Positions 25,178 through 34,409 of a stretch of DNA of 64,000 bases are shown in pieces. Source of the DNA: CALSPH01 sp041690035 (GTDB taxonomy: Bacteria > Bacteroidota > Bacteroidia > NS11-12g > UBA955); the NCBI GenBank assembly GCA_041690035.1, contig JBDNFC010000081.1:1-64000 (forward strand), read 5' to 3'. Position 1 is the first letter of the stretch; the number at the start of each line of letters is the position of its first letter. The position numbers were made by a program, and so were the translations under genes. Below the pieces are notes generated by a model. The model was not told the DNA's origin. It did no database searches and saw only the letters and a list, made by a program, of their open reading frames with translations.

Positions 25178-25600
25178 GTGACTAAAAAACCCATACTTTA
25201 TGTTTCTAGGCATGCTCATTTTAATGCAGCACACAAGCTATATAATCCCAAATTTGATGAAGAATGGAATAAGCAAACATTTGGGCTGTGTGCTAATAAA
25301 AACTGGCATGGACATAATTTCGAATTAATAATAACTGTGAAAGGCACACCTAATGAGGACACTGGGTTTGTAATGGATTTGAAAGTTTTGAGTGAGATAA
25401 TTAAAACGGAAATTACAGAAAAATTAGATCATAAAAATCTTAATATTGATGTGCCGTTTTTAACGAACAAAATGCCTTCGATTGAAAATATTGCATTAGA
25501 AATTTGGGCAATTTTAACAATCCACTTGCCTAAAAATGTAGCAATGCACCAAGTACATTTGCGCGAAACCAATAACAATTTTGTTGATTACTATGGTTAA
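25178..25600 (+). CDS. 6-Carboxy-tetrahydropterin synthase / 6-pyruvoyl-tetrahydropterin synthase family, GTG start
   Basis: The 140-residue zinc enzyme has the three metal histidines in RHAHFNAAHKL (His15 region) and WHGHNFEL, the catalytic Cys in FGLCANKNWHGH, the Asp/His pair in LDHKNLN, and Glu in VHLRETNNNF. These define the QueD/PTPS fold, which makes the pterin precursor of queuosine or a biopterin-like cofactor. The start is GTG 25178 because no ATG precedes the conserved strand and the promoter ends at 25155. No other queuosine genes are close by, so the precise pathway is not proved. Confidence 0.92.
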   Translation: MTKKPILYVSRHAHFNAAHKLYNPKFDEEWNKQTFGLCANKNWHGHNFELIITVKGTPNEDTGFVMDLKVLSEIIKTEITEKLDHKNLNIDVPFLTNKMPSIENIALEIWAILTIHLPKNVAMHQVHLRETNNNFVDYYG

Positions 25601-25672
25601 TATAGTGAACATCGGACATTATTGTCGATAATTTATCTAAATCCAGTTCTAATTTAGCGCTACTATTGTAGT

Positions 25673-25960
25673 ATGATTTTAATTCAATTATGGCGCAAAT
25701 ACAGAATTTATATAATAATTATTGTTTTTATAACATGGATTGGTTTCTTAGATAAAAACAATTTACTGGCCTTATACAAATTTAAAAAAGAATTGAGTGG
25801 ATTAAAAGATAAGCAAGATTATTATGTTTTGGAGATTGAGCGCATGCAGGCTGAAAAAAAATTAATATTTACCGATATTAAAAGTTTAGAAACTTTTGCT
25901 AGAGAAAAATATTACATGAAAAAAGAAAATGAAGATATTTATGTTTTAAAAGAAAAATAA
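25673..25960 (+). CDS. FtsB/DivIC family septum formation protein
   Basis: The 95-residue protein has a short cytosolic tail, one membrane helix (about 11-30) and a periplasmic coiled coil (about 35-75), ending in the conserved EKYYMKKENEDIYVL segment. This is the layout of FtsB/DivIC, which bridges FtsQ and FtsL at the division site. It stands alone with 72 bases upstream. Confidence 0.85.
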   Translation: MILIQLWRKYRIYIIIIVFITWIGFLDKNNLLALYKFKKELSGLKDKQDYYVLEIERMQAEKKLIFTDIKSLETFAREKYYMKKENEDIYVLKEK

Positions 25961-26180
25961 GTTGATTGATTTATTTATAAATAGCTAAAAAAAAACTTTT
26001 TATCTTAATTTAAAAACTAAATATTTGCTTCTCAATGGTATTTTAATAAGCTGAGAAATATTGGCTTTTAAAGGATAAAATAATACATTTTATTGGTAGT
26101 ATCAAATCAAAAACAATATATTTTTATTCAAATAGATTAAAAAAAAATCTCTTAGGGTTTGATAATTAATAAATTAGACA

Positions 26181-26188
26181 TAATCTTG
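26181..26188 (+). promoter_or_regulatory. Weak -7 box
   Basis: TAATCTTG differs from TAnnTTTG by one base and ends 21 bases before ATG 26210. The upstream 26000-26180 stretch is plain AT-rich DNA. Confidence 0.35.
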
Positions 26189-26209
26189 CAATTCATCAAA
26201 CAAAACAAC

Positions 26210-26647
26210 ATGAATTTAAAAAACACAAATTGGCTAGCGGTAATTGCTACAGTAATTGCAGGAGGGGCTTTGGGATATGTTCTTTATGGGTTACTTTTTT
26301 TAGATATTTGGGCTGCAGGCAATAGCATTACGATAAATTTAGCAGCAAACGAAATGACTAAAAATGGAGTAATCATAAAACCCAATGATTATGCAATGCT
26401 TTTTAATGCGTTAAGCACCTTTATTTATGCACTCTTAATGAATTGGCTTTTGATAAAAACAAACATGTGCAATCTAAAAGGAGGCTTAACTATCGGTTTA
26501 GTAATTGGTTCAATCATGTTTATAGGAATAATTACAGGGAATTTATTTGCCGAAAATCCAATTAGCCTAAGCTTATTAGATGGTGGATGTTCATTACTAC
26601 TTTGGCTGATTATTGGCGCTATAATGGGAGGTTGGCGCAAGAGATAA
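26210..26647 (+). CDS. Small four-helix membrane protein (DUF1761-like)
   Basis: The 145-residue protein has four hydrophobic segments (about 7-30, 62-82, 89-112, 118-140). The first carries AGGALGYVLYGLLF and is followed by a short extracytoplasmic loop. Size, four helices and the Gly-rich first helix resemble DUF1761 proteins, which have no known role. The frame can be read further upstream from a TTG at 26159, but the ATG at 26210 sits after a promoter-like box and is preferred. Confidence 0.7.
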   Translation: MNLKNTNWLAVIATVIAGGALGYVLYGLLFLDIWAAGNSITINLAANEMTKNGVIIKPNDYAMLFNALSTFIYALLMNWLLIKTNMCNLKGGLTIGLVIGSIMFIGIITGNLFAENPISLSLLDGGCSLLLWLIIGAIMGGWRKR

Positions 26648-26671
26648 ACTTAGATATTCACTTATTCAATA

Positions 26672-26697
26672 AAAAAGCCCCAATTTGGGGCTTTTTT
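26672..26697. terminator. Bidirectional terminator
   Basis: AAAAAGCCCC and GGGGCTTTTT pair around AATTT with A/T runs on both sides. It separates two converging genes and ends at the stop of the coiled-coil gene. Confidence 0.85.
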
Positions 26698-27962
26698 TAA
26701 TTGCTTTTTACTTTTTGTTTCTTCTTACTTATTTTTTCTTTTTTATCGCCAATGTTAGACTTTTTTTCATCTGCAGCATTTTCCAAATCTGCTTTTTCGG
26801 CCTCATTTTGCTGCACTTCTGCTTTTTTATCTCCTATTTTTTTTTCCAATTTTTCACTTTGTTTAGTGAGTTTTTTATTACTTTTTGCTAATGATTTAAT
26901 CTTCTTATCTTTAACCTTTTTCTCAAAATTTGTAATTTCTTTTGTTAACACATCTCTTCTTTGGTCATTAGTGCTTATAAGTAAAATATTATCTGCTATG
27001 TTAGTAGTTGCTTGTTTATTTTCCGCTGTAAGTTTATCAAACTTGTAATTTAATTTTTCATTAGATTTATCTAAATTATTTGCCTTTTTTTCCATCTTAT
27101 TTGCCTCAGACTTCAATGCTTCTATTGCTGCGGTCTTTTCTGCTTGATCTCTAATTTGAATAGCCAATTTGTTATTTACATCTATTTTTTGTTCGATACC
27201 AGTCATTGTTTTTTCGTTTTTACCAATCTCTTTCTTTTGTTTTGAATTAGATTTTATTAATTTTTTTGAAGATTTTTTGAGTGATTTTATTTCACTACCT
27301 TTCCCTTTCTCATCAAAATTAGCAATACTTTTTTGCAGTCCATCAATTTCGGCAATATTTTCTGCAATATTTTTTTCATTTCTTTTTATGGCGTCATTGT
27401 TTTCTGCAATTACTCCCTCCTCTTTTTTAATTTGTGTTTCCGTTTTACTAATATCTTTATTTATTTTTTTGACATCTTTTTCTATTGCCTTTTTATCTTT
27501 CTCTAACTGATTGATTTCAACTTTTAATTGCGCATTTACTCTTTCAATCTCTTTCTCTCTATAATCGGTCTCTAAACCAGATAAAAACAAACTATAACCT
27601 GGATTATTTGCAATTTGATCATCAGAATATAAACCTATAAATACGGAAGTGTCTGTGAGTGGTGTACATTTAAATGAGGTGTTAAATCTTATGCCTCCCA
27701 TTTCTTTTATTGCCACTCCATTAGCATTCCAAACAAAAAAATTAGATGATGATTGTACTATTAATGCATCATACTTAGCAACAAAGTTTTGCCAAACCTT
27801 GATTGCATCTTCTGTTCCTAAACTTACAGTGCCACTATTGGTAGAATAATTTATTCCATTTAGTGTGTCCACAGATTGCACAAATCTAGAAACTTGTGCA
27901 GTTATAACGGGTTTTAAGCTTAAAGAAAATAGACCAATTGCAAGTAATTTTTTTACATTCAT
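26697..27962 (-). CDS. Exported protein with long coiled coil
   Basis: The 421-residue product begins with a signal peptide (MNVKKLLAIGLFSLSL...ITAQ). Residues about 25-150 form a small globular domain that I do not recognise (NFFVWNANGVAIKEMGGI). From about 155 to the end there is an almost unbroken Lys/Glu/Asn-rich coiled coil (KKAIEKDVKKINKDISK, KKLIKSNSKQKKEIGKNEK), finishing in a very basic tail. It has no lipobox or T9SS tail, so it is probably periplasmic. The ATG at 27962 is chosen since the longer frame from 28013 would run into the divergent gene. Function unknown. Confidence 0.75.
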   Translation of the reverse strand: MNVKKLLAIGLFSLSLKPVITAQVSRFVQSVDTLNGINYSTNSGTVSLGTEDAIKVWQNFVAKYDALIVQSSSNFFVWNANGVAIKEMGGIRFNTSFKCTPLTDTSVFIGLYSDDQIANNPGYSLFLSGLETDYREKEIERVNAQLKVEINQLEKDKKAIEKDVKKINKDISKTETQIKKEEGVIAENNDAIKRNEKNIAENIAEIDGLQKSIANFDEKGKGSEIKSLKKSSKKLIKSNSKQKKEIGKNEKTMTGIEQKIDVNNKLAIQIRDQAEKTAAIEALKSEANKMEKKANNLDKSNEKLNYKFDKLTAENKQATTNIADNILLISTNDQRRDVLTKEITNFEKKVKDKKIKSLAKSNKKLTKQSEKLEKKIGDKKAEVQQNEAEKADLENAADEKKSNIGDKKEKISKKKQKVKSN

Positions 27963-28004
27963 TTTTATTGTTAATTTTGTTTTCGGTTTAAATAAGGTCA
28001 AAAA

Positions 28005-29954
28005 ATGTTCCAAAAAGCAATTTTCCTCTCAATATTGTCAATTATAATTTTTAGTGGAGCCCGCTATCCGCCAAAATGGAAACCTATTGGTCCAAATATA
28101 CATCCTAATCCTCCGGCAAATTTTAATGGTATTAGCCCTCATGGATTGGGAAGATTATTTGATATTATTATTCATCCCAAAAAAGCAAATCAGTTTTGGG
28201 TTTGCAGTCCAAATGGGGGCATATTTTTTACTAAAAATAAAGGAAAAAACTGGAAAAGCCTGTCCATGCCAGTGCCTGGAGGGGCATTAAAAATGGCCCA
28301 ACATTTTAATGCTAAAAAAAATATTATTGCCTTTGCAAGCAATGTTTCTGCTCCCAATAGAGCTAATTATAGTTACGGCATTTATAGCACTGCCAATAAT
28401 GGTAAATCTTGGGATACAATTTTAAAAATTGTGCCCGATGAATATCATACTCCAATTATAAAAGACCTTACTTTTGTTAATGACACTCTACTTTATATCA
28501 AATCTGATAGTATTTTTGCCAATATTGGTAACAAACATTTGTTTTTGCATAAATCTGATGCTGAACTTTTCAGAATCAGGGTAGATGAAAAAAATCATAC
28601 CTGGTATTTTTTAGGAAAAAAAATTATTGTAATAAGTAATGGAGGTAAAAGTATAATTAGCATAAACAATAATAATAATGAAGAATTTAAGGCCGATAAT
28701 TGTGATATAAACTTTGCCAACAGCACAATGGTACTCTCTTGGAAAAATAATACAGCCACAATACACAAATTGCAAAACAACTGCCTAAATACTGGATGGA
28801 ATGTACCTGCCGATATTGATGCAGGAAGAACTACCTTGGCTTACGATAAAAAAAATAATGCGTATCTTATAGGGGGTATCCAGCTATTTATGTATAAAGA
28901 TAGTATGGTAACTAATTTAACTACTCGCAGCTACCCAAGCCCTCAATACATGCACGATGATATAAGAGAAATAGCTTTTGATAATGATGGAAACACATTT
29001 ATTTGTCATGATGGCGGCATTTCCATTAGCAACAATAATTATAAATCTTGGCTATCAATATCTGGTTGCGGACTCAATATTAGCGAAATGTATGATATAG
29101 ACATAAATGAACAATACATACTAGCGGGTTTGCAAGATTGTGGCAATATTTATAAAAACAGATTATCTAATCAATGGATTACAACAAGTTATTTATACGG
29201 TGATGGCGGCATGGTTAGGTTTCACAAGAACGTTGCATACCTTATGCAAGGCACAGTCTTATTGAAAAGCGTAAACAATTTTGAAAGTGCCGAATACGCC
29301 TATTTTCCAATACATTTGAGTAATTTTAATCCCAAAACCAAAATAGTAAATAATAAATTATACATCGCAGATAAGCAATTGTGGAAAGAGACAGCTGATT
29401 ATTGGCAAAATTTAAGTAAGGGTATGGAAGGTTATTACAGAATTAGTGGTTTTGATGTTTCTAGTGATGAAAAAACAATTATTGTTGCAAAAGAGGAGCC
29501 CGTATGGCGAACAAACCAATTAACAGAAAAATTATATTTGAGTAATGATAGCGGCAAATTGTGGACGGATATTACCAATAATTTTCCCGCATATAGTTAC
29601 CGCTTTATAGAAAGTATAGTGATAGACCCAGCAAACGATAAAATATTTTATGCATGTCTTGGCGGATTTGACAATAAAAATGGAGAAAAAAATAGATGCT
29701 TTAAAACTAGCGATGGTGGAAAAAACTGGGAAAACATAAGTTATAATTTGCCAAATTTGCCCAATAATACAATAGTGTTTCATCCAAAAATGGGAGTTTT
29801 ATTAGGGACAAATCATGGAGTTTATCAACTAAAAAACAAGCATTGGCAATGGCTAAAAGGACTGCCACAAGCTCCTGTAACTGCAATAAAACCAACAGAA
29901 AACGGATTTTTAGTTGCTACCTATGGAAGAGGAGCGTGGCAATTCACGCTTTAA
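28005..29954 (+). CDS. Exported BNR/Asp-box beta-propeller protein
   Basis: The 649-residue product has an N-terminal signal sequence (FLSILSIIIFSGA) and several Asp-box repeats of the S-x-D-x-G-x-x-W type: TKNKGKNWKSL, TANNGKSWDTI, SNDSGKLWTDI and TSDGGKNWENI. These belong to six- or seven-bladed propellers of the sortilin/Ycf48-like kind, which bind proteins or glycans and need not be enzymes. No T9SS sorting domain or lipobox is seen. It diverges from the coiled-coil gene across 42 bases and its end overlaps folP by 4 bases tail to tail. Confidence 0.85.
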   Translation: MFQKAIFLSILSIIIFSGARYPPKWKPIGPNIHPNPPANFNGISPHGLGRLFDIIIHPKKANQFWVCSPNGGIFFTKNKGKNWKSLSMPVPGGALKMAQHFNAKKNIIAFASNVSAPNRANYSYGIYSTANNGKSWDTILKIVPDEYHTPIIKDLTFVNDTLLYIKSDSIFANIGNKHLFLHKSDAELFRIRVDEKNHTWYFLGKKIIVISNGGKSIISINNNNNEEFKADNCDINFANSTMVLSWKNNTATIHKLQNNCLNTGWNVPADIDAGRTTLAYDKKNNAYLIGGIQLFMYKDSMVTNLTTRSYPSPQYMHDDIREIAFDNDGNTFICHDGGISISNNNYKSWLSISGCGLNISEMYDIDINEQYILAGLQDCGNIYKNRLSNQWITTSYLYGDGGMVRFHKNVAYLMQGTVLLKSVNNFESAEYAYFPIHLSNFNPKTKIVNNKLYIADKQLWKETADYWQNLSKGMEGYYRISGFDVSSDEKTIIVAKEEPVWRTNQLTEKLYLSNDSGKLWTDITNNFPAYSYRFIESIVIDPANDKIFYACLGGFDNKNGEKNRCFKTSDGGKNWENISYNLPNLPNNTIVFHPKMGVLLGTNHGVYQLKNKHWQWLKGLPQAPVTAIKPTENGFLVATYGRGAWQFTL

Positions 29955-30787
29955 AAATTTGCCTGATACATCTCTACAATTTTAATGGCTTGCATGGCGG
30001 CTTGGGTATCATGAACCCTAAGCACATTGGCGCCCCCCATCAAAGCAAGTGCATGTGCTGCGGTAGTTCCATTTAACGAATCACTTGCACTTATGCCTAA
30101 CGGCTTATATATCATTCCCTTGCGCGATATACCAACAATTAAAGGTTGATTCAAAAATTTCTTAAATACAGATAAATTTTTAAGCAATAGATAATTATGT
30201 GCTATTGTTTTGCCAAAACCAAAGCCAGGATCAATAATCCAATTATTAATTCCATTGTCTGTTAAATACTTGTTTTTTTTAATAAAATAAGCTGCAATTT
30301 CCTCCACTACATTAATATAATTAGGGTTTTCTTGCATATTATTTGGCATTCCTTTTTTATGCATACCGATATAGCCAATATCAAGCGCAGCCACTAATTT
30401 TATTAGATCTAAATCATCCCCACAACTAATATCATTGATAAAATCTACCTCCATATCTATAGCCATTTTAGCCACTGCATACCGATACGTATCAACAGAT
30501 ATTAGCACCTTATACTGTTGCTCTTTAACTATTTTTAGCGCCCATTCTATAGCTTTAACCTCTTCATTTAAGGGTATTTCGACTGCACCCGGCCTTGTAC
30601 TCATTGCGCCAATATCTATCATAGCAGCGCCCTCTTCAATATGCTTTTCAATAATCGAGATGAGTTCTTTTTCAGAATTAGCCCTGCTATTGGCATAAAA
30701 AGAATCTTTCGTAACATTTACGATACCCATAACCTGTGCTTGATTAAATGAGTATAAATTGTGCTTACTTTTTAGTTGAAAATGCAA
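29951..30787 (-). CDS. folP: Dihydropteroate synthase
   Basis: The 278-residue TIM barrel joins 4-aminobenzoate to the pterin pyrophosphate in folate synthesis and is the target of sulfonamides. Seen: the MGIVNVTKDSFY loop (20-31), DIGAMSTRPGA (57-67), ISVDTYR, NDISCGDD, DPGFGFGKT and the C-terminal GANVLRVHD. The usual D-x-x-x-E-S-T-R motif reads MSTRPG, still with the key Ser-Thr-Arg. It diverges from DUF1599 through a 47-base intergenic region. Confidence 0.96.
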   Translation of the reverse strand: MHFQLKSKHNLYSFNQAQVMGIVNVTKDSFYANSRANSEKELISIIEKHIEEGAAMIDIGAMSTRPGAVEIPLNEEVKAIEWALKIVKEQQYKVLISVDTYRYAVAKMAIDMEVDFINDISCGDDLDLIKLVAALDIGYIGMHKKGMPNNMQENPNYINVVEEIAAYFIKKNKYLTDNGINNWIIDPGFGFGKTIAHNYLLLKNLSVFKKFLNQPLIVGISRKGMIYKPLGISASDSLNGTTAAHALALMGGANVLRVHDTQAAMQAIKIVEMYQANF

Positions 30788-30805
30788 GATTTAAAATTTG
30801 ATGAT

Positions 30806-30813
30806 TACCTTTG
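30806..30813 (+). promoter_or_regulatory. -7 box of the DUF1599 operon
   Basis: TACCTTTG matches TAnnTTTG, followed by CAAATG, 21 bases before ATG 30835. Confidence 0.6.
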
Positions 30814-30834
30814 CAAATGTAAAATAAAATATTA

Positions 30835-31398
30835 ATGTCTGAATTATTAAATACAAATCAAGCCTATGATATCCAAATAGGTAAGTGCAGATCAATTTTT
30901 TTGCAAAAAAATACTGACTATGGAACAGCATGGCGAATATTACGACCCCGCAGTGTAACAGATCAAATTTTTATTAAAGCACAAAGAATAAAAAGTATAG
31001 AAACGTATGGCAAACAAAAAATTGATGAGAGTATAGCCAATGAATATATTGGAATTATCAATTATGCCATTATTGCTATTTTAAATATTGCCTTAAAAGA
31101 AGATGAAATAATAAAAGTAAAACAACTTTTGAATAATTATGACCAACAAATTACCCTCACAAAACAACTAATGATGGATAAAAACCACGATTATGGGGAG
31201 GCTTGGAGATCAATGAGGGTATCCACTTTTACAGATCTAATTTTAATGAAAATCTTGCGCACAAAACAAATAGAAGACAATGATGGTAAAACGCTTATAA
31301 GTGAAGGTGTAGAGGCAAATTATAGAGATATGATAAACTACGCTATATTTGCACTTATTAGATTAGATGAAAATAGCACAGTTTTTGCTAGTAAATAA
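30835..31398 (+). CDS. DUF1599 protein with two repeats
   Basis: The 187-residue cytosolic protein is an internal duplication: KNTDYGTAWRILRPRSVTDQ (residues ~22-41) and KNHDYGEAWRSMRVSTFTD (~115-133), each followed by a helix ending in INYAI. This is the DUF1599 layout, also named nucleotide-modification-associated domain. Function is unknown. It is directly followed by a BT_3928-type gene, a neighbourhood conserved in Bacteroidota, and lies divergent to folP. Confidence 0.85.
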   Translation: MSELLNTNQAYDIQIGKCRSIFLQKNTDYGTAWRILRPRSVTDQIFIKAQRIKSIETYGKQKIDESIANEYIGIINYAIIAILNIALKEDEIIKVKQLLNNYDQQITLTKQLMMDKNHDYGEAWRSMRVSTFTDLILMKILRTKQIEDNDGKTLISEGVEANYRDMINYAIFALIRLDENSTVFASK

Positions 31399-31409
31399 AA
31401 GTAATTTAT

Positions 31410-32978
31410 ATGAAATACATAACCCACATTTTTAGGATTTTAGTTGGTGCACTTTTTATTTTCTCTGGATTTATAAAAAGCAATGACACCAAAGGTTTTG
31501 GAATAAAACTGCATGAATATTTTGAAGTATTTGCAAATGATTTTGAAGCAAAACAAGATACTTTTAGTATTATCTTTACATCACCATGGCATGAAGAGGA
31601 ATATGAAATCTCACTATATGAAGGAGAAAAAAATAAAACGTATACCGTAAATTCTACCCTAAGTGAAGAAAGTTTTGAAGTAATATTTGAGGATATTGAC
31701 TCTGCAACAGGTGTTAAAAAAGAGAGTGTACGGATGGCCAGAGAACTTATCATAGCATGTGCCCAAGCTACAAATATAATATTGAGAGACACCCTCTATG
31801 AAGCAGACAGTTTAAAAGCAGGTGATTTAAAAGTGGCAGCAGCCATCAATAGCAAAAACTTTTACAATAAGACCCATCCATTGATTATTTCTAAAATAGA
31901 AATAATGGAATCTATTGATGTTTCTAAATATCTTAAAAAAAGCAGTTGGATAGTAGGTTTTTTTAAAAGCCTTGGCGCTTATGCAGATGGTATCGCAATA
32001 TTTTTAGTCTTATTGGAATTATTATTAGGGTTTTGTCTACTTATTGGTTTTAAAACAAAGCTAACGGTATGGGCACTATTATTAATGACTTTGTTTTTTA
32101 CATTTTTAACATTTTATTCTGCATATTTCAATAAAGTTACTGATTGTGGCTGTTTTGGAGATGCTATAAAACTAAGACCTTGGGAAAGCTTCCAGAAAGA
32201 TGTAATATTGACAGTCCTAATTTTATGGCTATTTTTTACATCACACTTTATCAGACCATTATTTTCTTTGCCATTCTCTAAATCATTATTACTTGTTATG
32301 ATGTTTTTTTGCGCATTTTTTACAATGTATTGTTATTTGTACTTGCCTGTTTTTGATTTTTTAAAATACAGTGAAGGTAGTGATTTAAGAAAACGAATAA
32401 GTACCCCAAAAGGAGAATTAACTCAAGATATTGTAGAAAAAATAATGATTTATAAGGATTCTGCCAACAAAGAAATCAGTATTGTATATAATTCTGAGAG
32501 AAATAGTTTTACCCCCAATATTCCACTTGGAGCTACTTTTTTTAAATTGGTATCAGAAAAGATTTTAAAAATTGCTTACAAGCCAGAAATTCATGATTGG
32601 TTAAACATAATAGACCAAAATGGCATAGATGTTTCGGATAGCATAATGCTTTCAAAAGGTTATACTTTACTTCTTATTTCGTCCAGCTTATCAGATGTGC
32701 ATAAAAATGTTCAACCAAAAATAAATAAACTATATGAAAGTTGGTTGAAAACAAATGCAAAATTTTATGCTTTAACAAGTTCTGGAAATCCCGAAATTGC
32801 AAAATACACAAGCGAAAAAGACGTTAAGTATCCATTTTGTCTTGCCGATAACAAATTGCTCGCATCAATGATTAGATCTAATCCTGGGTTAATATTAATT
32901 AAAGATGGTATTGTTTTAAAGCGATGGAGCTTTAGAAATTTGCCAAAACCAGAAAAATTGGTTGCGTTAATTCAATAA
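31410..32978 (+). CDS. BT_3928-like membrane protein with DoxX-type helices
   Basis: The 522-residue protein has a first membrane helix (about 5-23), an extracytoplasmic insert (about 30-170), then a group of DoxX/MauE-like helices (about 190-210, 215-235, 265-285, 290-315) with DCGCFGDAIKLRPWESF between two of them. That Cys-x-Cys motif is typical of MauE/DoxX relatives linked to thiol-redox control. The C-terminal ~180 residues look like a thioredoxin-like fold without a CxxC active site. Probably envelope redox or quinone related; the role is not known. Confidence 0.75.
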   Translation: MKYITHIFRILVGALFIFSGFIKSNDTKGFGIKLHEYFEVFANDFEAKQDTFSIIFTSPWHEEEYEISLYEGEKNKTYTVNSTLSEESFEVIFEDIDSATGVKKESVRMARELIIACAQATNIILRDTLYEADSLKAGDLKVAAAINSKNFYNKTHPLIISKIEIMESIDVSKYLKKSSWIVGFFKSLGAYADGIAIFLVLLELLLGFCLLIGFKTKLTVWALLLMTLFFTFLTFYSAYFNKVTDCGCFGDAIKLRPWESFQKDVILTVLILWLFFTSHFIRPLFSLPFSKSLLLVMMFFCAFFTMYCYLYLPVFDFLKYSEGSDLRKRISTPKGELTQDIVEKIMIYKDSANKEISIVYNSERNSFTPNIPLGATFFKLVSEKILKIAYKPEIHDWLNIIDQNGIDVSDSIMLSKGYTLLLISSSLSDVHKNVQPKINKLYESWLKTNAKFYALTSSGNPEIAKYTSEKDVKYPFCLADNKLLASMIRSNPGLILIKDGIVLKRWSFRNLPKPEKLVALIQ

Positions 32979-32991
32979 GTAAACTAAACCA

Positions 32992-33549
32992 TTGCATCTT
33001 CCAATTTTCATAATAGGAATGCCAGCTGCTGGAAAAACCTTTTTTGGGCAGCAGATTGCTGGTAAATTACATATTCCTTTTATAGATACTGATAAAAAGG
33101 TACTTGAACTTTATTATCAAAAAAATAATGTGAGCTCAACTATTTTAGAAATTTTTAAAAGAGATGGAGAAAAAGCATTTAGAATTTTAGAACGTCAAGT
33201 GATAAGAAAAATTGAAAAAAAATTCCAAATTGTAGCCTGTGGAGGTGGATTACCATGCTATTTTGATAACATAGAGTATATGATAAACAATGGAATAGTA
33301 ATTTACCTTAATACAGAAATGACTATTATTATTGAAAGACATAAGCTAAACTTGCATAAAAGTCCGCTATTAGAAGAAAAAAATAATGACCAAATAAGTA
33401 AAATTATACTCAATTTGTTTAAAAAAAGGATACATTTTTACAACAAAGGTCAATTGATTGATTTAGAATATAACTATAATATAGATAATAAAATATTGAT
33501 TATCAATAACTTAACAATGGATGTAGATAAGTTTAATGAAAATAAATGA
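32992..33549 (+). CDS. aroK: Shikimate kinase, TTG start
   Basis: The 185-residue P-loop kinase phosphorylates shikimate at O3. Seen: GMPAAGKT (Walker A, 9-16), the shikimate-binding DTDKKV (Asp residues), RILER, GGGLP and the lid Arg region (IIERHKLNLHKSPLL). The usual lid RP..RPLL is altered to SPLLE. The only start in the short stretch after the in-frame stop is TTG 32992, giving the expected LPIFIIG first strand. It is 13 bases after the upstream stop, so it belongs to the DUF1599 operon. Confidence 0.92.
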   Translation: MHLPIFIIGMPAAGKTFFGQQIAGKLHIPFIDTDKKVLELYYQKNNVSSTILEIFKRDGEKAFRILERQVIRKIEKKFQIVACGGGLPCYFDNIEYMINNGIVIYLNTEMTIIIERHKLNLHKSPLLEEKNNDQISKIILNLFKKRIHFYNKGQLIDLEYNYNIDNKILIINNLTMDVDKFNENK

Positions 33550-33565
33550 AAAAATCAATGAAAAA

Positions 33566-33597
33566 CTTGTTGTACCTGTCATATTTTTATATTTTTG
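33566..33597 (+). promoter_or_regulatory. hup promoter
   Basis: CTTG (33566-33569) lies 20 bases before TATTTTTG (33590-33597), a good Bacteroidota promoter 28 bases before the HU start. Confidence 0.65.
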
Positions 33598-33625
33598 AAC
33601 TGTATTAACTTAATTATATAAAACA

Positions 33626-33898
33626 ATGAACAAATCAGATTTAATCGACAAAATGGCTAGTGATGCCAAAATCACAAAAACTCAAGCTGCTGCTGCACTA
33701 GGTGCATTTACAGAGGCAACTTCATCTGCATTAAAAGGTGGAGACAAAGTAATTCTAGTTGGTTTTGGTACTTTTTCAACCAGCCAAAGAGCTGCAAGAA
33801 CTGGAAGAAATCCACAAACAGGAAAAGAAATTAAAATTGCTGCAAAAACTGTAGTAAAATTCAAAGCAGGTACTGAACTTGCTACAAAAGTGAAATAA
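33626..33898 (+). CDS. HU family DNA-binding protein
   Basis: Full 90-residue HU/IHF-type protein that bends and compacts DNA as a dimer. It shows NKSDLIDKMA, VGFGTFS and the DNA-binding arm RAARTGRNPQTGKEIKI with the conserved Arg and Pro. It has its own promoter and terminator. Very probably highly expressed. Confidence 0.97.
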   Translation: MNKSDLIDKMASDAKITKTQAAAALGAFTEATSSALKGGDKVILVGFGTFSTSQRAARTGRNPQTGKEIKIAAKTVVKFKAGTELATKVK

Positions 33899-33919
33899 TA
33901 CTTTTAAACTAAAAACTAC

Positions 33920-33951
33920 AAAAGCTGTTCAATCATTTTGAACAGCTTTTT
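33920..33951 (+). terminator. hup terminator
   Basis: AAAAGCTGTTCAA (33920-33932) pairs with TTGAACAGCTTTT around a 5-base loop and runs into seven T. Confidence 0.88.
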
Positions 33952-33962
33952 TTATACAAAAA

Positions 33963-34409
33963 ATGAAAGAAAATCTTGATTTTTGGCAAAAAAAGTTAAA
34001 GCCAATCCCTTCTAATATTTTAGATAACATCCTAAAACCTATTATTGAAGAAGAAACTTTAAAAATAGATTGCACTAGCTGCGGCAATTGTTGCAAAGCT
34101 ATGCAGCCAGCCTTAGACCAGATAAACGCAAAAAATGCTGCTAATCAATTATCAATTTCAGAAAATCAATTTTATGCTAAATACGGAGAATATGATCCTA
34201 TAAATAAAGTTCATTTTATTAAAAGCAATCCTTGTGCATTTTTAAGAGAAAATAGATGCTCTATCTATAGCAATAGGCCAGAATCTTGCAGAGACTTTCC
34301 GCATTTGAGCAAGCCCCATTTTAAATACAGAATTAGAAAAATTGTTGCAAATGCTGCAATTTGTCCAATTATAGAAAACACTTTAACCAGATTAAACACA
34401 ATAGTATAG
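33963..34409 (+). CDS. YkgJ-type cysteine-cluster protein
   Basis: The 148-residue cytosolic protein has the eight-cysteine pattern of the YkgJ/Fe-S or zinc-chelating cluster family: CTSCGNCCKA (36-45), then NPCAFLRENRCSIYSNRPESCRDFP and a last Cys near ICPII. Family members bind a metal cluster; the biological role is unsettled. It begins right after the HU terminator. Confidence 0.88.
   Translation: MKENLDFWQKKLKPIPSNILDNILKPIIEEETLKIDCTSCGNCCKAMQPALDQINAKNAANQLSISENQFYAKYGEYDPINKVHFIKSNPCAFLRENRCSIYSNRPESCRDFPHLSKPHFKYRIRKIVANAAICPIIENTLTRLNTIV

Noticed and set aside
26701..27510. Hydrophobic plus-strand frames opposite the coiled-coil gene
   Set aside because: They are the complement of Lys/Glu-rich codons, which read as Phe/Ser/Leu; there is no promoter or domain.
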